Positions 48,501 through 58,749 of a stretch of 64,000 nt of DNA are shown here, in pieces; within the stretch, counting starts at the first letter, position 1; the number at the start of each line of letters is the position of its first letter. The position numbers and the translations under genes were made by a program. Origin of the DNA: Apodospora peruviana (lineage: Eukaryota; Ascomycota; Sordariomycetes; Sordariales; Lasiosphaeriaceae); NCBI GenBank assembly GCA_033439685.1, contig JAUEDM010000002.1:2914001-2978000 (forward strand), written 5' to 3'. A model generated the notes under the pieces. That model made no database searches and had not been told where the DNA came from. It saw only the letters and a program-made list of their open reading frames with translations.

Positions 48501-49601
48501 CTTTTCTTTGGCTTTGATATTTCTCTCAATCTTGCCAACCTCTCGTCCAACCGTGGCCTGCTCCTTACGGCCGGCATCTAGTTTCTTTTCGAAAGCCTCA
48601 ACATTACGACGGAACTCTTTGAGGTTCTCATGGTGCTCTTGGATCTGGGCGCTTGACTCGTCCATGACCCTCTGGAAGTGGAACAGCTTCCATAAAATAT
48701 GGGTAATGACAGCTTCGTCCCTCTCGTCCGTCTTCTTCTGAAAATTCTCGGCTTCTTTTTTCTGTTCCTGGTACTGCTTGATTTCAGAATTGATGCCTCG
48801 CCGTCTGTGAAGTTGGAAGTTCTGGTTTTCGGCTGCCTGCTCGGTGTCGGCCTGGAGCTTTTCGTACTCGGCTTTGTACTCAAGACTCCCAGATATCTGC
48901 TCGATGAGGCGAGTAAGATCCTGGGGTGACTGCGATGCGATGGCTTCTACATCGCCCTGGAAGACTAGAAAGTTGCGCGCTTTGATTAGGATATTCTCGG
49001 CTTCGAGCGCGTCGTTATATTGCTGCGCTGTCACAACTCGGTCGTTGATGCGATACTCGCTGGATCCGCTGCTCGTAATGCTTCGTTTCCACTTCTGCTC
49101 GTCACCCGCATCATCCTCGTAGACTGCCATCACCCAAGCCGTTTTGGGATCATTCCGAGACGCCCGTTGCGAGGAGTCCTCCTCCTCCCCATTCGGATAG
49201 CCATTGACGTGACCATTTGTTGCTGGCGCAGCAGTTCCGTCATCCTGAATTTTGGATGTTTTCATAACCCGGCCACGGTACACCAAGTCCCGAAGATGCG
49301 AGGATCGGAGATGTGACGATTTGATACCCAGGACGAAGGATATCGCGTCCATACTAGATTTCAGAATGCGCCGTCAGTACATGAGAACCTAAAACGCGGG
49401 TGACGGGCCGCGACGCACGAATTGGACTTTCCCGAGCCATTTGGACCGATGATGGAGGTGAAATAGGAATCACCAAAGAGAAGGGTATGATGGCCCTTGT
49501 AGGACTTGAAATCTAGAGGTCAGAGTGTCAGAGATATGATTGCAGTTTCTTGATTCCGAGTGGGACATACTGAAGAGCTCTAAACGGATAAGCTTCCCCA
49601 T
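45539..49601 (-). CDS. smc1: Cohesin subunit SMC1
   Basis: Five exons, 49601-49571, 49512-49419, 49353-46383, 46313-45639 and 45556-45539, join in frame to 1262 residues, the usual SMC1 length. The first exon is 31 nt (MGKLIRLELF) and the last 18 nt (LRKYV), so both ends depend on splicing. Walker A GPNGSGKS is at 33-40, split from the next exon by an intron after AATTC. Long coiled-coil arms flank a hinge at roughly 520-650 (YPGVRGRVGELCKPKQKKYD to FPPMTFIPLDN). The ABC signature LSGGEKTMAA starts at 1167 and Walker B FFVLDEVDAALDN at about 1191. SMC1 pairs with SMC3 to form the cohesin ring that holds sister chromatids and shapes chromosomes. An MCB-type ACGCGT lies 145 bp upstream of the start. 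The introns are 58, 65, 69 and 82 nt; the last has a GCTAAC branch point. Confidence 0.96.
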
Positions 49602-51408
49602 CGTCGCGGTTGCTCCCGGACGCGCAGGACTTTAGGAGACTATCGTCGTAGAGTCGCGTCGGAGGATAGCAGATGGAATGGAAGAGCGGATTCTACGCGA
49701 TTAGCTACACGCCGCAACAAATTTGCGCGACCATAAGGTGTGAAGACGCGTGGGCGATGGGTATGCCGACAAGGAGGGTTTGCGGGTTGGTTTTGGACTC
49801 GTTCAATCGCGGGCGGAACTTGCTGTCCAAGTATCGCGACCGACCCCATAAATTTACCAGCACGCCGCGCTCTGCAGACAGAGGCGCCAGTGATGGTGGG
49901 GGAGGGCACGGACCAATCGGCTCCTTATGCTCTGTATAAAACGGACAGTCGTGCTAAAATGCCTGAACGGAGGACCCACGTGTTCTGTGCTGGACTGTAC
50001 GAATTTCGGATTACAGAGCCGCTAGTGGTTTTCAAGTTAGGTATCTAGGTTCCTACCTGGTACTCACTCGCCTTTGATGAACATGAAATATATCATGATG
50101 GCCGCGTGTTATTGCTACGGTGACTCAGATTGCTACCTTGATTCTTGTCCGAAGGAGCATCTGCAGAAGTCGCGTAGCCGGTGTCGTGGTTGCAAGAGCC
50201 AAAGAATCACTGCAGTATTTGCTGTGGAACAATACAATACTTCGTACAGCTCGACGGTATACTTCAAAGGGACGGAGTGCCTCCTTACATTACTGATACT
50301 TCATCGTCCGATCAGCCTTGCAGGTTTTGAAGGCCTCTATCACATGTACCGTGTACGGAATGTCCCTTGTAAGTTCCTTCCCGAGTCCTACTTTAAGAAA
50401 CGATGGGACCGGGTCCGGGTTCCCGTACTGCGCAATACTCAAGAACAAGATTCAATGGAGATGAAGCCAATACATGTGAATAAACCGGGCACATGATATC
50501 CGCATCCGTCCAAGTATCCGTAGGTAGACCTTTTCAGACGTTTTGGCGTTGGTGCCATGATGGATTTGTCCAACCAAAGTGAAGGAGTGAGCCACGCCAG
50601 GATGGTGCTGCCAGACTGCCAGTTACGTAGCGCCTCAGCCCGGTTCCGTTGGGTGGGAGGCACTAAAAAAGCCCTGCAGTAAATGTGCAGCACGAGCACC
50701 AAAGACGTCAAATGTCCACTTCCAGGCGTGGTAGGCTTTTGTGAACTTGGCACGGCAGAGCATGGAATCCCAGCCGGCCATGCGGTGTCCATTGCATCAC
50801 AAGCCCATCGCTCTCACCAACACCACCAGTAACACCACCACCACTGCCACACCACATCCCACAACGAACCATTACAGCGACCTCGATTGCAGTCAGCTGG
50901 CCTCTCCGAGAGGTCACTTCCACGAGTATTCACTTATTTGTCTTGATTTTACGTTCTGCTGCCTGCAAGGAGGCGAGGAACGTCGCTGGCAAAGCTTTGA
51001 GCACCTTCCTGGACTGTAGCCTGTTGTCGACGAAATTGACTCGTTTTACCATCGCCATACCCATACGAACGTGCCTACTATCCAACCAAGCCCCTAGAGG
51101 GACATGCATACTTAGGTATTGTCGCAGGAGCCAGGAAATACTACTTTACGACTTTGGCGCCTCGTAGACTGCATCACACTCTTAATAAAGGTGGCATCAT
51201 CCTCGGTGTAAGTCAGTCAGAGCTATTTCCCATGATACTTATTACGTTCACCCTCTTTCCAGTCCGAACTCCTCCATATTGCGTGGCTTTGGCTTCGCAA
51301 CCGTTCCGTGACGCGATGGCTGACATTCTCATCCTCAGAGCAGTCGAAGCGCTTCGCAGTATTTCTTTTCCGAGTACTCAAAAGTATCCCAGCCGGACTG
51401 TACTGGAA
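49602..51408. other. Divergent promoter region between SMC1 and Gpc1
   Basis: This 1.8 kb stretch contains the ACGCGT box near SMC1. The longest frame (140 codons, 50074-50496) has no recognisable features. The Gpc1 frame is open upstream to 51154 but without a better start. Confidence 0.55.
49746..49751. promoter_or_regulatory. MCB box (ACGCGT) upstream of SMC1
   Basis: ACGCGT is the core MBF site that drives G1/S expression in yeasts, where SMC1 and other cohesin genes are cell-cycle regulated. It lies 145 bp upstream of the SMC1 start codon. One copy only; regulation is inferred. Confidence 0.45.
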
Positions 51409-53088
51409 ATGGCGGATCCCGAATCCAGTAACATGCCCGTACCCTCACCGAGTCATAAGTCGGAGGGCGCGTCTACAGACAGCGAGGTCGTCCTGACCCC
51501 CGATGCGAGCGGGACTCCCACTCCCCCATTTGACTCTTCTGTCCCGGACAATGTTGTCGACACGCCCACCCTCGGCCCAGTCGACACCAAGAGCCCAAGA
51601 CTGTCCCGGCAACCTTCGTTCTCCGGGAGCAGCTCCTACCAAGAAGACTGGGACTTCCCACCGCTCGACCGGCTCGGCGTGATGGACCTGCTTGACAACC
51701 TCGCCCTTCCGCAACAGCTTGAAAAGATCCAAAAGGGAATATCAGCGCAGACAGAAAAGGTGCGCAAGTCGCGCGAGGCCCTGAAGAATAGAAGCCAGAT
51801 GGCTCGCGAGCGCATGGTAGATGAGTGGCGCAGACGAGTCCCCTCCGCCGAGGAGCAGCTCGACCGGTACCGAAAGCGCATGCGCACCAGCGTCGAGAAA
51901 TTAGGGACACGATGGAACGACACCAAGGCCATCACGCTGCGCGAAAAGATCTCGTTCATCTGCGGTGTCATGAACATCTTCATGAGCGGGTATCTCATCG
52001 GTGGCTATCCTGAGTACTTCCATTTCTGGTATACGGCACAAATACTCTACTTCATGCCCATCCGGTTCTTCACGTACCACAAGCGGGGATACCACTACTT
52101 TCTTGCCGACCTCTGCTACTTTGTCAACTTCCTTCTGCTCTTGAGTATCTACGTCTTCCCCAACTCCAAGCGCCTCTTCACGTCCGTCTATTGCCTCGCC
52201 TTCGGCAACAACGCCGTTGCCATCATCATGTGGCGCAACTCACTGGTCTTTCACAGCTTCGACAAGGTTACTTCTCTGTTCATTCACATCATGCCATGTG
52301 CGACGCTGCACTGCATCGTGCACCTCCTCGACCCGGAGTTACAGAGACAAATGTACCCCGCCGTATGGACTATCAAGACTTCACCCCCTGGATCGCCAAC
52401 TGCCTATGCCAACATCATATCCATGCTCGCCTGGTCCACAATCCCATACGCATTCTGGCAGCTGGCCTACTACTTCTTCATCACCGTCCGGCGTCGCGAG
52501 AAGATCGCTGCCGGACGCCCCACCTCGTTCACCTGGCTTCGCAAATCCTACAGCAAAGTATGGCTCGGACGTATCGTATTGTCGCTGCCCGCCGCGCTGC
52601 AGGAGCCGGCCTTCATGCTGATCCAGTATGCTTACGCCGTGCTGACAATGCTGCCCTGTCCCCTGTGGTTCTATTCCCGCTGGGCGTCGGCTATCTTTCT
52701 GATAGGTGTCTTTGCGTGGTCTGTTTACAATGGCAGCACTTACTACATCGACGTGTTTGGAAAGCGGTTCCAGAAGGAGCTCGAGGCCATGAAGGCAGAG
52801 GTCGCGAAGTGGCAGACCAGCCCTGACATGGGTAGTCCGCTGCTCGGGCCGACCCACCCATCAACTAGTAGTGGTGGTGGTCCTGGTGACGCAGCTGCGG
52901 GGAGAGTGTTGCAGGATGATGTCGCCAGTAGTGTTGGCAGTGTGGACAATATCCCGTTGCTTAACGATGAGGCTCCTTCTGGTGTAAGGTCGACGGGGGC
53001 GGATGTGGAGGATGGCGGGGCGAGGGATATCGCGAGCAGGAGGGGGAGGAGGAAGTTGCCCGTGGAACCGGTGTTGCGGGAGTCTTGA
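51409..53088 (+). CDS. GPC1: Glycerophosphocholine acyltransferase Gpc1
   Basis: A 559-residue single-exon gene. I chose the Met at 51409 (MADPESSNMPVPSPS), which has A at -3 and starts a typical acidic Ser/Pro-rich cytosolic N-terminus. After a charged helix (about 110-170) comes the DUF2838 core: eight or so membrane segments beginning at FICGVMNIFMSGYLIGGYPE, with conserved FHFWYTAQILYFMPIRFFTY, MWRNSLVFHSFDKVTSLFIH and HIMPCATLHCIVHLLDPE. The family transfers an acyl group from acyl-CoA to glycerophosphocholine to give lysophosphatidylcholine, a step in phosphatidylcholine recycling in the endoplasmic reticulum. His residues in the conserved membrane stretches (HSFDKVTSLFIHIMPCATLHC) are plausible catalytic positions. 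The C-terminal 110 residues are hydrophilic and Gly/Ser-rich. Confidence 0.92.
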   Translation: MADPESSNMPVPSPSHKSEGASTDSEVVLTPDASGTPTPPFDSSVPDNVVDTPTLGPVDTKSPRLSRQPSFSGSSSYQEDWDFPPLDRLGVMDLLDNLALPQQLEKIQKGISAQTEKVRKSREALKNRSQMARERMVDEWRRRVPSAEEQLDRYRKRMRTSVEKLGTRWNDTKAITLREKISFICGVMNIFMSGYLIGGYPEYFHFWYTAQILYFMPIRFFTYHKRGYHYFLADLCYFVNFLLLLSIYVFPNSKRLFTSVYCLAFGNNAVAIIMWRNSLVFHSFDKVTSLFIHIMPCATLHCIVHLLDPELQRQMYPAVWTIKTSPPGSPTAYANIISMLAWSTIPYAFWQLAYYFFITVRRREKIAAGRPTSFTWLRKSYSKVWLGRIVLSLPAALQEPAFMLIQYAYAVLTMLPCPLWFYSRWASAIFLIGVFAWSVYNGSTYYIDVFGKRFQKELEAMKAEVAKWQTSPDMGSPLLGPTHPSTSSGGGPGDAAAGRVLQDDVASSVGSVDNIPLLNDEAPSGVRSTGADVEDGGARDIASRRGRRKLPVEPVLRES

Positions 53089-54219
53089 TCCGCCGCTCGT
53101 TTCTTGTAGCTTTGTTTGAATCCCTTGTAGTAAGAGCTGAGAACACTTCTTATATCGCACTTATATCATCTTGTTTGTTTTATCAGTCTTTTTCTGTTAT
53201 TTTACCCTATCATTTTTGTTTGCCCCTTTTACCTACAATATACCCACAGAATAATCGGTCGTTTGGGTCTCGCTGTTTTTCATACCCATTCCATTGCCAT
53301 AGGTTCAGTCTGAATAGGAGTTCGATTTGGGAACATGGGCATCTGGCTATCTTCTTTACCTCGCTATCTAGCATATTTGAACACTGAGTGTTAAGGTATC
53401 TATGTCCAGCTGCGTCTTTTTGCTGCGTCTAGACACGTACTACCCTACGTGGCCACCTAGTTCAGATGTACCTACGCCAGGAAGCCACCCACAGTAGATA
53501 TGGATGGAGGACAACAATGACATTAATAAATACAAAGAGTTGCAGAACCGTGCAACTTGGAACACCGTAACTCCTCGTCTGCCCACCCAACCCAATGGTG
53601 ATGATGACACCGATAACGCCGCTTTGGTCCATACTTTGAGTTCTTCCAAATCCACACCCTTCACTCGCTAGTATCCATCAATGTTCCACTCCACCATACA
53701 TGAGGACTCCGCTGCTGTTCCGCATCTCAATATCCTTAAAATAGCAACATATCCAAACAGCCACAGGCGGTAGAAGGGGACAGGTACAAACCACCGCATA
53801 TTCCAAGCTACCTCTTATCCACCAAAAGCAAAAACACCCCAACACTGTGCAATGATATTTCCTTGCCGCTGATGCAAAAGAAAAGTCTTGAAATCTTAAA
53901 ATATAGACTCTCCTCCTTTCCTGTCCTTGACATTAATGGACAGCAAAAACTGTGGAGAGAGCAGGAAATGAGCTGGGTATTCTGTGTCGTTGCCCCATTC
54001 CATGATGTGAGAGAGTATTTGTGTCGTTGTCATGCCGCTAGTGAGTAGTTCGTCCGTCTGTCCTGAATCCGCTCATGCTAAAAAGAGGTGGGAAGATTAG
54101 GCGTAAAACCGCGTCGCGAAGTCGATGCTGATATTTACAGCAATAAAGCAATTGGCTGAGGGGGGTGATGGGTCTTTCTTTAACCCGCTCGTAGTGATAC
54201 GAAGCCGTGGGCGTTTACT
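53089..54219. other. Convergent 3' region
   Basis: This 1.1 kb stretch lies between the 3' ends of the Gpc1 and Cdh1 genes. It is T-rich at first and has no convincing open frame. Confidence 0.6.
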
Positions 54220-56148
54220 TCACCGGATGACGCCCCAGTCCTGGAGTCGTCCGCTGCTACCTCCATCGCTGTCCTCTCTTGCTCCAGGCCGCTTGCCGAA
54301 TACGTTCCAGAACCGGAGTGTCTCATCTCCCGCACCAGTCACCACGACTCTCCCATCCGGGCTCATAGCAAGGTAGAGAACTCTGTACGTGTGACCAGTC
54401 AAACTGACGACCTGGGTCATGGACGGGTATTTCCAGACCACGATCTGGTTTTGGCTGTACCCGTGCGTCGACACAATTTCGTTCGAGTTTTTTGACCAGG
54501 AAAGATTGCAGACCTGGCTACCCGTGTCGATTTCATTCACCACCGTCCCGCGGACTGTGTCGTGGAAAATTATTCGTCTGTCCGCCGTACCGCCACCCGA
54601 TGCCAAGAGACCACGTTGGTGCGGAGACCAGGCTATTGCCTTGACGGCCGCTGTGTGCTCGGAAAATTTCCATAGCGGTGTATCCGAGAGCTTATCCCAG
54701 ACCATCAGCTTGTTGTCATTCCCACCACTGGCAAGCTGGCCGTCATCGCAATTCCACTTCAACCCACAGACTTCCTGCTTGTGGCCAACCAACTTCTTGA
54801 GCCACTGGTCGGGTGCCCGAACATCACGGTGGTAAATCAACCGGTCCCGGGAACCTGAGGTGAGAATATGGGTATTCCACGCCAGCGAACCAACTCTTGC
54901 CGTATGTCCGGTCATTGTTCTTAGCCGTCTTGTCTTCTCCGCGTCCCAAATCTGTACCAACCCTTTCCCGGTGCCGATAGCAAGGTGCGTACCCTTCTGA
55001 ATCCAGGATACGCTCGTTACTGTGTCGTCCTCTAAAGTGCAAAGCTTATTTACACGGCTCGACTGCGCGTTCCACAGGTAGACACTAGATCCTAAACCAA
55101 CACCGAGAACATTGGCGCTCCCCCAGTCGACGAGGTTCAAATAAAAGTCGTCGGCCAGTTCGGGAGCATCCAAGACCTTGTAAGGCACCTTGCTGACCGC
55201 ACGAGGCTGCCGCCTTGGACTTAGGAGCATCTGCTGACTTCCAAACCGCACGGGTGATAAGCTGTAGACTTCTGAGCGGGTATCCAGGTTCGGTCCATGT
55301 CGGCTTTGTGGAGTCCTTGACGGCGTTGGATGGCCAGCGATATTCGTATGGTGTCTGGGAGACATATACGAAAAAAGATTCTTGTGAGGGGTGCTTGGTG
55401 TCAAATTGGCTGGCAATGACGACGGCGGTGCATTGTTAGGAGGGGTATGGGATCTTATTCCATCGTGACCATGGCCCCCGTGCGAAACTGGCCGGCTATT
55501 ATCAGGCGACAAAGTTGGCGGTGTCGCCTGCGGAATGGAATTCTCAAAAAGCTCGGCTCGGAGCAGCGTAGAGAATGTCCGATTTGCTTCCTCCGCTGCG
55601 GATGTGTTAGCAGAAGTGCAACAGATCATCACATGTGGTCCCGCTTACTCCTTTGGAAGTGCAGTTCGCCATGTGGGGTCCGCTTTTTCTGCCTAGAAGG
55701 CGTGGCAGGAGAGCCATCCTCGTGCAGGAGACTGAAGCTGGCTTGCAGGTCCTGGCCAGAGCGCGTGGGGATGAATCTGGAGCGCCGTGTCAGTATGACT
55801 TTCGGTTATGGGGCTGCCCCGCAAACGGAACACCTACCGATCGCCGTTTATTCTTTGGCGCTTCCTATGCGGACTTGCGCTCGGGGTACTTTCATGCTGT
55901 TGGCGACTAAGTTCTCTCCGTAAGGCGCTGTCGACTGCATCGGCATCCAAACTGCTGAACCGACTCTGTCGGGAATTTCGACCGCTATCTCCCTGCCTTG
56001 CCTCGACACGTATCCGCTCTGCGGGCGGAGGAGGTGTGGATAATCTTGTAGCTGGCGTCGATACCGTCGGACTGTTCGAATCAGCAATCGGCCTTTTCAT
56101 GGCCGCCGAGAGGGCGGCTGCGCCGGAGATGTCGCCATTAATGCCCAT
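54220..56148 (-). CDS. cdh1: APC/C activator Cdh1 (Fizzy-related) WD40 protein
   Basis: Three exons, 56148-55838, 55776-55649 and 55595-54220, join in frame to 604 residues. The N-terminal 102 residues are unstructured. The C-box DRFIPTR (103-109) is formed across the first intron, which splits its first Arg codon. A further conserved motif STLLRAELFENS lies in exon 3, where Cdh1 proteins carry a matching ALLKNELL-type segment. From about residue 287 (VLDAPELADDFYLNLVDWG) a seven-bladed WD40 propeller runs to about 585, and the protein ends in the Ile-Arg tail that binds the APC/C. Cdh1 selects mitotic regulators for ubiquitination in late mitosis and G1. The introns are 61 and 53 nt, the latter with a GCTAAC branch point. 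A 76-codon upstream frame overlaps the start. Confidence 0.95.
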
Positions 56149-56368
56149 CGCGCCTGGACGGGCTCCGTTCAGAATCGCGGCTAAATCGCAGGGTGTCGTG
56201 CAGTGTCAAAGTGTTGTTAGGTGGAAGAGCAATCTGAGATAGGTTTCGCTGCCGATCCAGCTCGAGCGTATCAAGGTCGTTCAGGTCGTCCGTTAGGCTG
56301 GTCAATCGCCCCTCGAAGCAGGTTAGGCGTCGTCGCAGGATGAGAAGCGCCGGCTTTGATAATTCCAT
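56138..56368 (-). other. Upstream ORF overlapping the Cdh1 start
   Basis: A 76-codon frame begins with ATG at 56368 and ends with TAA at 56140-56138, just past the Cdh1 start codon at 56148. It is in another frame. Its translation (for example TDDLNDLDTLELDRQRNLSQ) is regular and Leu-rich. No splice sites join it to Cdh1. It may reduce translation of Cdh1, or be a chance frame. Confidence 0.4.
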
Positions 56369-58749
56369 GAACAGCTTAATCGATGCGACGAGAACTCGTT
56401 TTGTCTCGAGCAGATTCTAGGTGGACGGTAAATGACAATTTGGGTGGCGGGGCGACTGAGCGATCGTAATGGCGACAGGACGGCGCCGGAGCGAGCGACG
56501 GAGCTGTTTAGCGGCCCCAGAAGAAACAAAAAGGATGTTGCACATCAATCGCTGCGATTCGAGAGCAGGTTGCTGTTTGTAATGTTGTCGGCGATAGGAT
56601 TCGAGGTCGCGTGGGTTCGAGTCGAGAGTTGTTCGCGGCGCAGGAGAGGAATAGGATCCAGGGCGGTGTTGATGGATTGAGGTTGGAGGGACAAGGCCAA
56701 TGAGTTACAGGCGAGTGCTCAGTGGTGACTGATGGGCACAACGGGGACGGCCCACAGGCTGGGGAGGTCGCGGCGACAGTCGCGCTAAGCCGTTGATTAA
56801 CCGATTTCGACCAAGTGTAAGACAGAGGTCTTGGCGTGCACGGCCCACCAAAACACCTCTTCTGGAGCAAATGCCCTGCACACGTCTGCACGCTGCAAGA
56901 TAATCCAGAGAAAGCAGCCTGGCAGTGCGGGAAGCGCTTCTGAGAGCTGTGAAACCCAGGCGGCGCCTAACCACGGGCAGCCCAGCTGTGTTCTTTGCCC
57001 AACCTTCACCAAGAATGCAGTTGTCACCAGCCTCATATTTCCATTTGACTCTTTAAAACTACGAAGTCTCAATTCATTTTTCATTACCAGGTAATGACTA
57101 CGGTATTCTATCAACATCCTGTATTGGCCGCTGGAGCCAGATGTGGAGTCGTTGACGCACCCCACATACGTCCCCGGCCATATCCGTACACGCGCTCTTT
57201 ATTATGAGAGGCTGGCGTGGGTCAAACGAAAAGAAGACTTTGGTGAGAATTTGGACGGGATTTGCGAGACGCTGAGCCAGTGTACAGTAGAGCCCAACCC
57301 CGTTGTTAAAACTCACTTCCCCACCGTGGCCATGTTGCAGTGTGTCGAAGTAGGGTATGGAGCGTGAGCCATCCTCACCCGTAAACAAAATCCACGACAC
57401 GGGCTGGGTTCTGGGTTTCTTTCACCAAGGGTCTGCATAGAGAAAAGTGGATTGCCAGTGTCGCTCTCGATTTCATTTCGCGATGTTTGTTTTGGTGTCG
57501 ATTCGACACTGCACGTCGGACCGCATGTGTCGGCCAGCCGCGGTCAGCTGCCGCGTGCGTTTCCGTTGGTCGGATTGGGTCAACTGGTTCATTTGCGGGC
57601 CTTGTTGTTGTTATTGTGGCCAAACGGGCCCTGCTCAGGCCCCGGTCGCGCGTGGGAAAACTCCGACTGGCTGAAGTGAGCGCGGGGCGAAATTGGGGTC
57701 GGGGTCGCACATGGCTGGCCAAAGCCTGGGTGGGAACGTGTTCAGGCAGGAATCCGCGCGTCTGGTTCGTGTTGCTCATTAAAGATATAAACACGCTCAA
57801 AGGCCTGAACGTCAAAAGCTGAGCTCATCCCTTCCGGCACCCGCACCGCCTACATCTGTATTTTCAGGGGTCAGTACGCATTGATGTCTCTAAAAAGCAA
57901 GGGCCGGCGTGGACAAGTTATATGTGGGAGATTCACGTCCAAGTGTTAGTGTTCGATCGTGTCTTCCGGCCACCTTTCACGGACCTCTTGCGGCCAGCGA
58001 CAAACTGCAAACACCTCGCTGACGATCGACTACCGATAGTTGTAGGCTGACAGCCAACGCCTTTCAAATGCCGTGAGTGACGCGGAGCCAAACTCTACAC
58101 TATTTCAAGACACCAAAGCTCGCGATGCTGTGCCAATCGACGCCGGTGTCTACGAGCACATAACCTTGCCAACACAGTCTTCAAAGATGTTTCAGCCTTT
58201 CAGGAGGCATGGTCGGACTGTGGCACAGCCGCGTCACACAACTGTCTAGACTCAATCTCGCGCGCACTTTGGACACAAACCTCCTGTGTCGCCTTTACAT
58301 TTCCATCTGCTGTCCTGTCAAGACTCTGTGCCACTTATTACTCCTGTTCTCTCCGCCGCACCTTCCAGACCTTCGCTGTCAGCGGCATGTCTCGAGTCTG
58401 TGCCACTTCTGTGATACTCACCCATGTCATCACTGATCCATGATGGTGATCATCATCCCTTGGTCAGCATTGTAACCAAACTTGGCGACGTCTCCAACAT
58501 AAAACGGTGGGCCCCCTATTGCAACCGCTGAGGAGAGCCAGCTACCATTGGCAAAGAGCCAACAACACCCGACTGCAAATGCCGACTTAGTTCGTTGTCT
58601 GTCAAGATATCAACCCCGATGGTGGCACAGTTCTATCTGCGGCCCAGCTCAATGACGTTCTTACGGGTCGCCTGCCCTCCAGTTCGAGACCTCTGTTTTC
58701 TACCTAGTCTTGTCGGGATAAAAGAATACCAACCACCAAGGACAGCGAC
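56149..58749. other. Divergent promoter region between Cdh1 and the DUF3431 gene
   Basis: This 2.6 kb stretch holds the upstream ORF of Cdh1, several short chance frames, and a cluster of CTGTGCCAC motifs at 58128-58630. Confidence 0.55.
58128..58630. promoter_or_regulatory. Cluster of CTGTGCCAC motifs
   Basis: Four exact copies of the nine-base word CTGTGCCAC or its complement lie at 58220-58228 (reverse), 58326-58334, 58398-58406 and 58622-58630 (reverse), and a near copy (CTGTGCCAA) at 58128-58136. The two forward copies share a longer TCTGTGCCACTT. All lie 120-620 bp upstream of the DUF3431 start. This looks like a binding-site cluster; the protein that would bind it is unknown to me. 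Confidence 0.5.
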
